Part shown: piece by piece, positions 1 to 7,507 of the stretch
Numbering within the stretch: the first letter of the stretch is position 1
Layout of the letters: every line of letters begins with the position of its first letter
NCBI GenBank assembly: GCA_902800625.1
Contig: CADCFG010000001.1
Coordinates: 62,001 to 126,000, forward strand
Source of the DNA: an uncultured Eubacteriales bacterium
GTDB taxonomy: Bacteria > Bacillota > Clostridia > Christensenellales > Aristaeellaceae
Reading direction: 5' to 3'
DNA length: 64,000 nt
Made by a program: the position numbers and the translations under genes
The notes under the pieces: model-generated
The model's database searches: none
The model's input: only the letters and a program-made list of their open reading frames with translations
Told to the model about the DNA's origin: nothing

Positions 1-939
1 CACCGCGGAGGAAGCGTAGTTGTAGTTATCCGGCTCGCGCTGCAGTGCCCGCTCGTAGAACAGGGCCGCCTGTTCGTATTGCTCCTCCTCAAAGGCCTTC
101 GCGCCCAGCTCGGTATAGACATCCTTGTTCCAGGCCAGGTTGATCCGGGCCAGACTCTGCTGCCCTGCCTTGGAGAAGGCGAAGATCACAAACATCAGCA
201 GCAGTATCACAAACAGAGCCAGCCCCACGATACCGCGGATATGGCGCATGAAGAAGCTGCCCTCATCCGCGTCCTCGTAGACGAATTCCTCTTCCTTCTG
301 TTCCTTCTTTTTCCTCTTCGCGGGAGCGTCGAAATCATCATAATCGACGTCGCTGCCGTCCATGAAGATATCGTTTGGATCCATCTGCTTGGGCGGCACC
401 AGCGTGCTCGCGCCGTTGCGGGCCTTTTCACGGACGGGTTTGTCCGCCTCCAGCTTTGGGGCGGCGCCGTCCAGGCGCACCGGTTCATAGTCGGCGCGCA
501 CCTCCGGGGCCTTTTTCTCCGGGACGGCCTCCTCCTTGCGGCGGGCAATCTCCTCGCGCCAGTTATCGTCCTGTTCGGCCTTTTCCTCCAAGTCGATCGA
601 GGCAAAGCCCTGGTCGCTCTCAACGGGATCGGCCCAGATGTCAAACTGTCGGCGGGAGCGATCCCACTCCAGCAGCTCCGCCTCCGCCTCGCCCATCTCC
701 CGGGCGGGCTTCTCCGGCGCGCGTTTTTCAGGCTCGGAAGGTTCCTGTGCCGGTTCCGGTTCAGCAGGTGCTTCCGGTTCGGCAGGCGTCATCTCCGGCG
801 CCGTCTCCATCCGGGCGGAATCCTCCGTCACAGCCTCCGGGGCCGCTTCGTCCTGTTCCGGTATGACGATCGCCTCCCCGCAGAACGGGCAGAACAGCAT
901 CGTGTCGTTCACCTTTTTCCCGCAATGTGAGCAATACAT
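1..939 (-). CDS. Zinc-ribbon, single-TM, TPR-containing membrane protein (3' end outside window)
   Basis: The frame is open from the ATG at 939 to the window edge (313 codons), so the C-terminus is missing. The N-terminus has a paired-Cys zinc ribbon (MYCSHCGKKV, then LFCPFCGEAI). About 180 residues of acidic, Pro/Glu/Ala-rich linker follow, then a Lys/Glu patch (about residues 213-222) and one hydrophobic helix (IVGLALFVILLLMFVIFAF, about residues 237-255). The part after the helix contains a TPR-like unit (ALFYERALQREPDNYNYAS). The layout suggests a membrane-anchored scaffold with an N-terminal zinc ribbon and a TPR domain on the opposite side of the membrane. The start is supported by GGGAGG 7-12 nt upstream. 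It is the last visible gene of the leftward operon that begins at 5186. Its specific function is unknown. Confidence 0.8.
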   Translation of the reverse strand, partial: MYCSHCGKKVNDTMLFCPFCGEAIVIPEQDEAAPEAVTEDSARMETAPEMTPAEPEAPAEPEPAQEPSEPEKRAPEKPAREMGEAEAELLEWDRSRRQFDIWADPVESDQGFASIDLEEKAEQDDNWREEIARRKEEAVPEKKAPEVRADYEPVRLDGAAPKLEADKPVREKARNGASTLVPPKQMDPNDIFMDGSDVDYDDFDAPAKRKKKEQKEEEFVYEDADEGSFFMRHIRGIVGLALFVILLLMFVIFAFSKAGQQSLARINLAWNKDVYTELGAKAFEEEQYEQAALFYERALQREPDNYNYASSAV

Positions 940-979
940 TGGATTCCCTCCCTTTTGTCCGGTGTCGGCTTTAACGAAA

Positions 980-1810
980 TTACATGCCCCGCATGGCCTC
1001 GTAATCCGGGTCGCCATAGAAGGTGCGCTCCTCGCCGGCGTCGCCGCCCAGCTCCTCGATGGCGTTGCGCACCTCGATATAGTCCATGTAGGAGATGTCG
1101 GTCAGGCTCAGGAATGGCCGGAGCTCCTCGATGGCCCGGGCGTCGCCCAGCTTGCCGAGATAGGAAGCATAGAACGCGCGCGCGTCCGGGCGGTTGCGCA
1201 GCTTTTCGATCAGGTGCCGGTAGATGCGCTCGTCCCCGGGGAAGTTGACGCAGATTTCGAGTATGCGCATCTGCGCGAAATCCGATACGCTGTCATAGCG
1301 CTCCAGCAGCTCGTCCACCACGGAGCCGCCGTTCTCAGCGAGTTCATCCGCCGCCATTTCGTACAGGTTGTCGTCGTCATCCTTGTCAAGATCGCTCATG
1401 CAGACCAGGTCGATCATCAGCGGTTTGATGGCATCGCCGCCGATATCCCGCAGGATCGCCAGGGCAGTGGCCCGCAGGGAATCGGGATTGTCGGCGTTGC
1501 GCACCATGCGTTCAAGGAACGGCACGCAGCTCTGGCCCACGCTGACCACCCTGCTGTACAGCGGTTCGGGCAGACCGATGTCCCGCTTGTCGTACTCCTC
1601 CAGCAGTTTCATCAGATCCCTGGGCTCGCTGTAGCGCAGGAAGTACTCCCCGGGCTTTTCACCGTCCAGCCACTTGGCCGGGGCGTTCAGCCAGTTCAGC
1701 ATGATCTCGTTGTAGCTCTCCTCCACCTGCTTCTCGGTCATGTTCGGGTGCAGCGCCATCCAGGTGCGCACATAATCATAGAACTTTGCGTCAAAATCAT
1801 GGATCTTCAT
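980..1810 (-). CDS. HEAT-repeat-like protein of unknown function
   Basis: The 276-aa soluble protein has no signal peptide. From about residue 90 it is built of short paired helices resembling HEAT/PBS-lyase repeats (for example SLRATALAILRDIGGDAIKP and DARAFYASYLGKLGDARAIE), with conserved small residues and Asp at turns. Such alpha-solenoids normally bind other proteins; no catalytic motif is visible. The start overlaps the 3' end of the upstream TPR gene by 14 bp, so the two are probably translationally coupled and made together. The cluster of helical-repeat proteins next to Hsp33 hints at an assembly or quality-control role, but this is inference only. Confidence 0.75.
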   Translation of the reverse strand: MKIHDFDAKFYDYVRTWMALHPNMTEKQVEESYNEIMLNWLNAPAKWLDGEKPGEYFLRYSEPRDLMKLLEEYDKRDIGLPEPLYSRVVSVGQSCVPFLERMVRNADNPDSLRATALAILRDIGGDAIKPLMIDLVCMSDLDKDDDDNLYEMAADELAENGGSVVDELLERYDSVSDFAQMRILEICVNFPGDERIYRHLIEKLRNRPDARAFYASYLGKLGDARAIEELRPFLSLTDISYMDYIEVRNAIEELGGDAGEERTFYGDPDYEAMRGM

Positions 1811-3500
1811 CGCTCGTAATCTCTCCTATTCTTTCAAGGCTCCCCGCGATGCGCCGGGCGCAGAACACCAGCTGCCTCCGCGCGCAGCCGAAGTCCCTGG
1901 CCAGTCGATGAATGTCCGGCTTGGGGCCGTAGATCAGCATGTAGTTGTAAGCCAGCGCCGCCGCGGCGCTCTCCACCCGCAGCAGCGGGTCCATGCGGGT
2001 ACCGCGCAGCTGGCGGTAGGCCGTCCACATCAGCGTCAGCTGGGTGAGGCCCGAGACCCCATACTCCTGCTGGAGCACCTCGTCGGCATAGCGCACCAGT
2101 GCCCGTTCCCCCACGCCCAGGCGCGATAGCATCGCCTCGGCATCCGGCAGGAAGCTGTTGTTCAGGCCCGTGCTCTCCAGCATCAGGTCGTCCTGGCTGA
2201 TGCCCTGCAGCTTCAGCGCCAGCGAGGCGTGTATCTTCAGTTCGTCCGGCAGATCCCCGCCGAACAACAGGCTGCGCAGCATGCTCCGGGACTCCCGGGA
2301 GTCGATGGTGGTCAGCGCCGTCATGGCCGCCCGGCTCAGCTGGGCGTCGCCGGTACACACCGCCCAGCGCACCAGCTGCCTGAACTCGGGATCGCCCCGC
2401 CACAGCTCGGCCACGTGCTCGTAGCCCTCGCCCAGATGCCCCACCAGCTCCCGCAGGCGCCGGACGAACTCCTTTTCAGGCACCTGATAAGCATATTCCG
2501 GCGCGCACCTGCGAAGTTCGCCCCGCGTCGCCGTCTCCTGATAGAACCGCGCGACGCTATCCTCCGGGTCGATGCGCAGTATCCGCGCCCAGAACCGGGC
2601 CACCCGCTTCTCCGGCGCTCCCGTTCGCAGCAACGCCACCGCACGCACATGCAGCAGATCCCGGTCGAAGGGGGACTCCTGCAGGGCCAGGCCGGCGTAT
2701 TCAGCCACCCGGTCGTCCATGTGAAGCTCGCCCATGGCGTAAATCATCAGCCGCAGATCCTGCCCGTCGGGCTTCTCGTCTGCGGCGTGCTCCACCAGGC
2801 TGCGCGCGGTGGTGATGTCGCCCATCAGCGAATACACCTGGGCACATACGCACAACGCCCGCACGGAGGGCGGATAACCTCCGGCGGCCCGCTCGGCCTC
2901 CTCCCTGGCCCGCTCGCTCTCGCCGCACATCAACAGCGCCATGGCGTAGAGCGCGCGCATCTCATACTGTTCAGAAGCCAGTGCCAGCGATTGCTCAAAC
3001 AGGCGACAGGCCTTTTCCGGCATATCCGATCGCAGGGCGTCACAGGCACGTCCGGCAATGCGGGCAGCCCGGGCCAGCTTTCGACTGCTGTACTGGCCTA
3101 AATCGCTGAGAAAGGCCAGCTGTGCCGCCAGCTGTTCCACTTGGTCCAAGTGTGCCCCGGCCGGATCACGCCGTCGATAGAGCCGAAGGGACTTGCGCGC
3201 GCCGGCCAGGTCGTTCATACCCAGCTGGTTCAGCGCCAGGCCGTAGTAGCACTCCGACGGCCCGTCGCCCTCGGCCAGCATGTCCAACAGCAGCCGGGAG
3301 GACTGCTCGTGGCAGCCCATCTCGCAATACAACTCCGCCAGGTCCAGCCGATACTCCCGGTTCTGGGGCGACTGCTCCACCGCCCGGCGCATCAGCTCCA
3401 GCGCGTCCACGATGTTGTTGTCGCGCCGGTTCATCATGGCCCGGTGGTGCACATAGGCCGGAGAGCGCATGAATGAAACCACTTTCAGGTTGTTGTTCAT
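1797..3500 (-). CDS. TPR-repeat protein
   Basis: This is a 567-aa protein. I chose the ATG at 3500 (MNNNLKVVSF) because GGAGG sits 4 nt before it; the open frame continues further upstream but only inside hslO. The N-terminal half is a series of tetratricopeptide repeats (LMRRAVEQSPQNREYRLDLA and the following units to about residue 320). The C-terminal part is helical and ends in a segment with a helix-turn-helix-like look (IHRLARDFGCARRQLVFCAR). No signal peptide or membrane helix is visible, so the protein is probably cytoplasmic. It sits between hslO and the HEAT-like gene in one operon. The role is unknown; a protein-interaction adaptor is likely from the TPRs. Confidence 0.75.
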   Translation of the reverse strand: MNNNLKVVSFMRSPAYVHHRAMMNRRDNNIVDALELMRRAVEQSPQNREYRLDLAELYCEMGCHEQSSRLLLDMLAEGDGPSECYYGLALNQLGMNDLAGARKSLRLYRRRDPAGAHLDQVEQLAAQLAFLSDLGQYSSRKLARAARIAGRACDALRSDMPEKACRLFEQSLALASEQYEMRALYAMALLMCGESERAREEAERAAGGYPPSVRALCVCAQVYSLMGDITTARSLVEHAADEKPDGQDLRLMIYAMGELHMDDRVAEYAGLALQESPFDRDLLHVRAVALLRTGAPEKRVARFWARILRIDPEDSVARFYQETATRGELRRCAPEYAYQVPEKEFVRRLRELVGHLGEGYEHVAELWRGDPEFRQLVRWAVCTGDAQLSRAAMTALTTIDSRESRSMLRSLLFGGDLPDELKIHASLALKLQGISQDDLMLESTGLNNSFLPDAEAMLSRLGVGERALVRYADEVLQQEYGVSGLTQLTLMWTAYRQLRGTRMDPLLRVESAAAALAYNYMLIYGPKPDIHRLARDFGCARRQLVFCARRIAGSLERIGEITSDEDP

Positions 3501-3517
3501 CGAACCTCCAAGGGGGA

Positions 3518-4420
3518 TTACTTCTTGTCGTCCTTCGCCGTGGCCGCGGCCAGCAGCGCTTTCAGCTCGTCTTCCGTAAAGGCATAGCGCTTGTTGCAGA
3601 AGTGGCAGTCCACCTGCGCGCCGTGCTGCTCGTCGATCATATCGCCAAGCTCCTTGGCGCCCAGCGTGATCAGCGCCCGCTCCACCCGATCGCGGCTGCA
3701 ATCGCAGCGGTAGCAGGTCTCCCGGCGCTCCAGCACCTCGGGCTGCAGATGCATCAGCAGCTGGTTCACCGCGCCGTCCAGGTGGTATTCCTTCATTGTG
3801 CCCGATATGTCCATGAACATACCGGCGCTCATCTCGATGGACTGTATCGCCGCCTCGCTGGCCCCGGGCATCAGCTGCACGATCAGGCCGCCGGCGGATT
3901 CCACCTTTTCATCGCTCACCAGCACGCCCAGTGACACCAGCGAGGGCGTCTGCTCGGAGGCGGTGAAGTACATGGCAAAATCCTCCGCGATCTCGCCGGA
4001 GACCAGGTTGACCTGGCCCACGTAGGGCTCGCGCATGTGCATGTCCTTGATGACGGTCAACCGGCCGTCCTTGCCCACGGCCGCGCCGACGGGCAGCTTG
4101 GGGCCTGTGCGGGGCAGGTCGATGGCGGGGTTGTCCACATAGCCCTTCACCTCGCACTTCTCGTTGGAAACTGCCAGCACCGTGCCGATGGGGCCGCCGC
4201 CGCGGATGGAGGCGGTGACGCTCTCGTCTTTCCCTTTGAGCATGCTGCCCAGCATGGCCGTAGCGGTGAGCGTGCGGCCCAGCGCCGCCGTGGCGATCTT
4301 CGACAGGCCATGGATCTCCTTGGCCCGCTGCACCAGGGCCGTGCTCTCGATCAATATGGCCCGCGCCTGGCCCTCCAGCAGCGATATGTGTATTATGCCG
4401 TCCCTGTTCAAAAGATTCAT
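3518..4420 (-). CDS. hslO: Redox-regulated molecular chaperone Hsp33
   Basis: The 300-aa length matches the Hsp33 family. The N-terminal domain has the typical TATAMLGSMLKG and SIRGGGPIGTVLA segments. The C-terminal redox switch is complete, with a CxC pair (CDC, about residues 237-239) and a CxxC pair (CHFC, about residues 269-272) about 30 residues later. In this family the four Cys bind zinc when reduced; oxidative unfolding releases the zinc and activates holdase activity in the cytoplasm. The ribosome binding site AAGGAG lies 7 nt before the ATG. It lies downstream of the methyltransferase gene (20 bp gap) in the operon that starts at 5186, so it is probably expressed constitutively with its neighbours. 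Confidence 0.95.
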   Translation of the reverse strand: MNLLNRDGIIHISLLEGQARAILIESTALVQRAKEIHGLSKIATAALGRTLTATAMLGSMLKGKDESVTASIRGGGPIGTVLAVSNEKCEVKGYVDNPAIDLPRTGPKLPVGAAVGKDGRLTVIKDMHMREPYVGQVNLVSGEIAEDFAMYFTASEQTPSLVSLGVLVSDEKVESAGGLIVQLMPGASEAAIQSIEMSAGMFMDISGTMKEYHLDGAVNQLLMHLQPEVLERRETCYRCDCSRDRVERALITLGAKELGDMIDEQHGAQVDCHFCNKRYAFTEDELKALLAAATAKDDKK

Positions 4421-4439
4421 TTTGTTTGCTCCTTAAAGT

Positions 4440-5186
4440 CTATTCCCGCGTGGCCGCGATGTGCACACGCGCTTCCTCCGGTGTCGGGGCTGCGTAGGTC
4501 CTGTCGCCGAAGATGTGGATGTCGGCAAAGCCGTTTTCCATGAGCAGTTCCCGCAGCCGCTCCGGCTCGTGGGCCTTCTGGGTGTGCACTTCGGTGAAGC
4601 GGCGATACATCTCTCCCTTTTCGCGCACAAAGAAGGTCAGGTCCATGGTCACGGTGCGGCCGGATTCGTCGAAACGGTTGCTCCACAGATAGGCGACGTC
4701 GTCCCGCTCCTCGCCGAAGAAACCGTTTCCGAGCACCTTCTCCAGCTTGTGGGGCGAGGATATGTCGAATGCCAGTGCGCCGCCGGGCTTGATGGCCGCG
4801 TGGGCGCTTTTGAAGAACGCGGCGACCTGCCCGTCGTCCGTCAGGTAGTTCACGCCGTCGCAGCCGCAGATCAGCGCGTCCACGGGCCGGGGCAGGGTCA
4901 GGCTCTTCATGTCCTGCTTAACGAACATGGCCGTGACGCCGTGCCTGCGCGCCTTCTGCTGGGCACGGGCGAGCATTTCGCCGGAGAGATCCACGCCGGT
5001 GACGCGGATGCCCCGTTCGGCAAAGCGCACAGACAGCGAGCCCGTGCCGCAGGCGCAGTCGCACAGCGTGCGCGGCGCGACGTCCTGCCGGTCGATCAGG
5101 GCCAGGTAGTATTCGGCCCAGGCGTCGTAGTCCACGTCGTCCATCAGGGCGTCGTAAATGTCGGCAAAGGCTTCGTAAGCGGCCAT
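4440..5186 (-). CDS. Class I SAM-dependent methyltransferase
   Basis: The 248-aa protein has the Rossmann-type methyltransferase motif I (CDCACGTGSLSVRFAERG, about residues 43-60), followed by the acidic motif II (VTGVDLSGEMLARA) and a motif-IV-like segment (DALICGCDGVNYL). It resembles the YqeM/Methyltransf_25 group often found in Firmicutes; the substrate cannot be read from the sequence. The start has GGAGGATGT directly upstream. It is the first gene of the leftward operon, under the promoter at 5221-5249. Confidence 0.85.
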   Translation of the reverse strand: MAAYEAFADIYDALMDDVDYDAWAEYYLALIDRQDVAPRTLCDCACGTGSLSVRFAERGIRVTGVDLSGEMLARAQQKARRHGVTAMFVKQDMKSLTLPRPVDALICGCDGVNYLTDDGQVAAFFKSAHAAIKPGGALAFDISSPHKLEKVLGNGFFGEERDDVAYLWSNRFDESGRTVTMDLTFFVREKGEMYRRFTEVHTQKAHEPERLRELLMENGFADIHIFGDRTYAAPTPEEARVHIAATRE

Positions 5187-5220
5187 ACATCCTCCATGTT
5201 TTCATAAATAACCAATATGA

Positions 5221-5249
5221 ATTATACCATATTATTCTCGTGATTTCAA
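5221..5249 (-). promoter_or_regulatory. SigA-type promoter for the methyltransferase-hslO operon
   Basis: On the minus strand TTGAAA (5244-5249) and TATAAT (5221-5226) are separated by exactly 17 bp. Transcription should start near 5214, about 28 nt before the ATG at 5186. Confidence 0.8.
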
Positions 5250-5317
5250 TTCATATGCGCGATTTGTGGCGCATAACGCAAAATTAGCCGGAATCTCAAC
5301 GGGCGTTCATCGAAATC

Positions 5318-5326
5318 TGATATGAT
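5318..5326 (+). promoter_or_regulatory. Probable extended -10 promoter for the HAD phosphatase gene
   Basis: TGATATGAT gives an extended -10 (TG-n-TATGAT) 29 nt before the ATG at 5355. No good -35 is visible, so the call is tentative. Confidence 0.4.
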
Positions 5327-5354
5327 GAAGCTCAAATGGATGGGAGTTTTGCGC

Positions 5355-6005
5355 ATGAGATACGATCTGGTGATATTCGACCTGGACGGCACGCTTCTGG
5401 ACACCGTGGAGGACCTGAGCGGCGCGCTGAACCACGCGCTGGCTGAGGCGGGCTATCCCGAAAAGACGAAGGATGAGATGAAGCTGATCATAGGCGGCGG
5501 CGTGTACAATCACGTGGTCAAAGCCCTGCCGACCGGCACGAACAAGGCCGTCATCGACAGCGTATTCGCCAGTTTCAAGGCATACTATGACACCCACTGC
5601 AATGTGACGACCGCGCCCTTCCCCGGCATTCCCGGGCTGCTGGCCGCGCTGAAGGCAGCGGGGCTCAGGGTGGCGGTGAACTCAAACAAGCTGGATGCCA
5701 ATTCGCGGGAGCTGATCGCGGCTCACTTCCCCGGTCTGGTGGACATGGCCATCGGCGACAGGGAGGGCGTTCCCAGGAAGCCCGCGCCCGACAGCGCGTT
5801 TGAGATCATGGCAGCGCTCGGCGCAAGACCGGAGCGCACGCTGTACGTGGGCGACGGCGACGCCGACCTGCTCACGGCCGTCAACGCCGGCACGGATGCC
5901 GCGTGGGTCAGCTGGGGCTATCGAAGGGAATCGGATCTGAAAGCGCTGGAAATCCCGCGCCGTTTTGACACGGCTGACGATTTGGCAAATTACATATTGG
6001 GATAG
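5355..6005 (+). CDS. HAD-family phosphatase, phosphoglycolate phosphatase-like
   Basis: The 216-aa protein has the HAD motifs in order: I DLDGTLLDT (with the Asp nucleophile and the acid/base Asp, about residues 9-17), II VNSNK (about residue 113), III Lys in the RKPAPD region, and IV GDGDADLLTA. The alpha-helical C1 cap and size match Gph-type phosphatases, which hydrolyse 2-phosphoglycolate or similar small phosphates; actual substrates are often broader. The upstream in-frame ATG at 5322 lacks a ribosome binding site, whereas the ATG at 5355 follows GGGAG by 8 nt, so the shorter form is chosen. It stands alone between divergent or convergent neighbours. Confidence 0.85.
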   Translation: MRYDLVIFDLDGTLLDTVEDLSGALNHALAEAGYPEKTKDEMKLIIGGGVYNHVVKALPTGTNKAVIDSVFASFKAYYDTHCNVTTAPFPGIPGLLAALKAAGLRVAVNSNKLDANSRELIAAHFPGLVDMAIGDREGVPRKPAPDSAFEIMAALGARPERTLYVGDGDADLLTAVNAGTDAAWVSWGYRRESDLKALEIPRRFDTADDLANYILG

Positions 6006-6091
6006 CGATTATCACCTGAATCTATAATTCACTGCGAACTGTACGACCCCGCTTCGGAGCGGTCCGACAACGCGCCACAGAAAATTAAACA

Positions 6092-6112
6092 GCGGCACCT
6101 TTTGGGTGCCGC
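6092..6112 (-). terminator. Terminator of the CbiC-like gene
   Basis: GCGGCACC and GGTGCCGC form an 8-bp stem just beyond the stop at 6120. On the minus strand it is followed by TGTTTAATTTT. The preceding 6006-6091 shows no gene. Confidence 0.65.
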
Positions 6113-6119
6113 CGCGTTT

Positions 6120-6740
6120 TCAGGTTACGGGGTTTTCCGCGATCTCCCGCAGTATGGCGTTCATCAGCGTGGTCGTCGCCGGGATGCCGCCTTTCTTGCC
6201 GCGGATGATGATGGAGTTGAGGTCGCTGTCCATCAGCCGTTCCTTCAGCTGGATCACGCTGGCAAAGCCGGTCGGAGCCGCCAGCACGCATACGTCGCTC
6301 ATGGGTTCGTGCTGCCGTCGGTAGATCATGCGGTTGAGGGCTGCGGGTGCGCTGCCGACCACCATCAGCTTCGGCCCTTCCACGGCCAGGCCCATGTCCA
6401 CGGCCACCTCCGCCCGGGTCACCCGGCGCTGCTCTGCCAACTGGACCACCTGGGGATCATCAATGAAACAGATGATCTTCGCACCGTTCTCGCCCAGCAG
6501 GCTGGCGTCGATATCGCCCGCCACCAGCGTGGTGTCGGTGATGATCGTACCGCCGGACTCAATCAGGCGCTTGATGTGGGTCAGCGCTGTGGGGCCAAAG
6601 TAGATGCTTTGGGCCAGCATATGATCGTTTGTTTCAGCTTCGACGGCCTGGATGATGTTGGAGACGCCCTGGTTGATGTAGGGGGCGCTCACGCGATGCC
6701 GACTGGTGCTGCCATTCTGTCTTCTATACAAGTATGCCAC
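6120..6740 (-). CDS. Orphan precorrin-8X methylmutase-like (CbiC/CobH family) protein, catalytic His missing
   Basis: The 206-aa product can be followed along the whole CbiC/CobH fold: TIITDTTLVAGDI matches the family segment YTDTTMALSGI, VVGSAPAALNRMI matches FGNAPTALFRLL, and RGKKGGIPATTTLMNAIL matches GRKGGSNVAAAIVNALL. These family segments are recalled from the Salmonella enzyme. At the place of the conserved catalytic histidine (VIHTTAD in CbiC) this protein reads VEAETND, so normal 1,5-methyl migration on precorrin-8X is doubtful. No other cobalamin gene lies in the window. The start is uncertain: the GTG at 6740 has only a weak ribosome binding site, and an in-frame TGA at about 6764-6766 limits the alternatives. 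A strong promoter shows that it is transcribed. Confidence 0.75.
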   Translation of the reverse strand: MAYLYRRQNGSTSRHRVSAPYINQGVSNIIQAVEAETNDHMLAQSIYFGPTALTHIKRLIESGGTIITDTTLVAGDIDASLLGENGAKIICFIDDPQVVQLAEQRRVTRAEVAVDMGLAVEGPKLMVVGSAPAALNRMIYRRQHEPMSDVCVLAAPTGFASVIQLKERLMDSDLNSIIIRGKKGGIPATTTLMNAILREIAENPVT

Positions 6741-6790
6741 TCCATTCCAATACGGCGCGGACTCAATTCATATCTCCGCACCGTGTTTCC

Positions 6791-6819
6791 ACTATACAAC
6801 GTTCTTTCTAATTAGTCAA
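6791..6819 (-). promoter_or_regulatory. SigA-type promoter for the CbiC-like gene
   Basis: On the minus strand TTGACT (6814-6819) and TATAGT (6791-6796) have a 17-bp spacer. The short leader contains CGGAG followed by the minimal frame ATG-AAT-TGA before the presumed GTG start. Confidence 0.8.
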
Positions 6820-6912
6820 GGAAGTTGAAAAATTTATTTTGTTAATAGTTGAGTTTAACGTTTCGCTAAATGTAACTATGGCGTATTCGACGAATTTTGT
6901 TTGATAAAGCTA

Positions 6913-6941
6913 TTGACAATCCTGGGGTTTTGCGGTATAAT
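6913..6941 (+). promoter_or_regulatory. Consensus promoter for tRNA-Trp
   Basis: TTGACA (6913-6918), a 17-bp spacer and TATAAT (6936-6941) form a perfect consensus pair. The mature tRNA begins 21 nt downstream. Confidence 0.9.
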
Positions 6942-6962
6942 TATATCCGTTCGCAAGGACAT

Positions 6963-7036
6963 AGGGGCATGGTGTAATGGTAACACGTGGGTCTCCAAAA
7001 CCTTTGTTGAGGGTTCGAGTCCTTCTGCCCCTGCCA
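6963..7036 (+). tRNA. tRNA-Trp (anticodon CCA)
   Basis: The sequence folds as a cloverleaf. The acceptor stem AGGGGCA/TGCCCCT, a D-arm with AATGGTA, the anticodon loop CTCCAAA (anticodon CCA, reading UGG) and the T-arm GAGGG-TTCGAGT-CCTTC are all present, followed by discriminator G and an encoded CCA (7034-7036). The first anticodon-stem pair is a U-U mismatch. The gene has its own promoter and terminator, so it is monocistronic. Confidence 0.95.
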
Positions 7037-7039
7037 ATG

Positions 7040-7063
7040 ACCGACCGTAAGGTCGGTTTTTTT
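7040..7063 (+). terminator. Terminator of tRNA-Trp
   Basis: ACCGACC-GTAA-GGTCGGT followed by seven T gives a 7-bp GC-rich hairpin with a U-run, 3 nt after the tRNA CCA. Confidence 0.9.
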
Positions 7064-7199
7064 GTGGGGCAGGAGGACTCGAAGCGGCGGGAGTGAATGA
7101 CAGTACAGTGGACTGTCAGAGCCGCCGTTGCCTGAGTCCGCAGGCGAGACCGAGTCCTTCTGCCCCTGCCAATGACCGACCGCAAGGTCGGTTTTTGTG
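7064..7199 (+). repeat. tRNA-3'-end-derived repeat with a second terminator copy
   Basis: Just after the terminator, GGGGCAGGAGGACTCGAA (7066-7083) is an inverted copy, with one mismatch, of the tRNA T-arm and acceptor 3' half. At about 7151-7197 the same tRNA 3' end plus CCA, spacer and terminator hairpin (GACC-GCAA-GGTC) recurs in direct orientation. Between the copies are two small palindromes (GACAGT/ACTGTC and GCCTG/CAGGC). This looks like a mobile or recombinogenic short element using the tRNA 3' end, or a tandem duplication. Confidence 0.7.
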
Positions 7200-7214
7200 T
7201 AGAATAATGTGTGC

Positions 7215-7243
7215 TTGTTTTGTGATATTTCATATGTGATACT
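7215..7243 (+). promoter_or_regulatory. Promoter of the two-peptide unit
   Basis: TTGTTT (7215-7220), a 17-bp spacer and GATACT (7238-7243) with the extended TG at 7235-7236. It is the only promoter-like signal before the small gene at 7274. Confidence 0.5.
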
Positions 7244-7273
7244 CTTCCCGTCAAAAGCGTGGAGGGAATCACC

Positions 7274-7369
7274 ATGGGCAACAGCATTGACAATCGCGAT
7301 GACATGAATATCATTGAACTGGACAGCGAGCAGATGGAAGGCGTCACGGGCGGCTGGGAACTCGAATAA
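7274..7369 (+). CDS. 31-aa peptide ending in a double-glycine leader motif
   Basis: This gene is very short but well supported. GGAGGG lies 7 nt before the ATG, a promoter candidate lies upstream, and a second small gene with its own ribosome binding site follows 12 nt later. The peptide contains IIELDSEQMEGVTGG, which resembles the acidic, amphipathic leader plus GG cleavage site of class II bacteriocin and RiPP precursors exported by C39-peptidase ABC transporters. Only WELE follows the GG, so there is no room for a normal core peptide. No modification or transport gene is adjacent. It may be a signal or leader-only peptide, or a remnant. The family is not recognised. Confidence 0.6.
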   Translation: MGNSIDNRDDMNIIELDSEQMEGVTGGWELE

Positions 7370-7381
7370 CTCAAAGGAGGG

Positions 7382-7507
7382 ATGCGCAGGAAATGGGACG
7401 CGCTGCAAGAGCAGGCGAAATCCGAAGACGAGGATGAACGGGAATACGCAGAACGGATGCTTGCGAAGCTGGACAAGAAGATCGCGAAAAAGTATGACGG
7501 CAATTGA
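7382..7507 (+). CDS. 41-aa highly charged peptide
   Basis: The frame begins MRRKWDALQEQ and ends KKIAKKYDGN. It is dominated by Glu, Asp, Lys and Arg, with heptad-like Leu/Met/Ile, so it probably forms a single amphipathic or coiled-coil helix. A near-perfect AAAGGAGG (7373-7380) precedes it, but the spacing to the ATG is only one base, which is unusually short; translation may be coupled to the 31-aa gene ending at 7369. A strong terminator follows immediately. No homologue is recognised. It could partner, immunise against or carry the neighbouring peptide; this is speculative. Confidence 0.5.
   Translation: MRRKWDALQEQAKSEDEDEREYAERMLAKLDKKIAKKYDGN

Noticed and set aside
79..930. Rightward 283-aa frame at the left edge
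   Set aside because: The opposite strand has a zinc ribbon, membrane helix and TPR motif with a good ribosome binding site; the rightward frame is an antisense shadow of GC-rich coding sequence.
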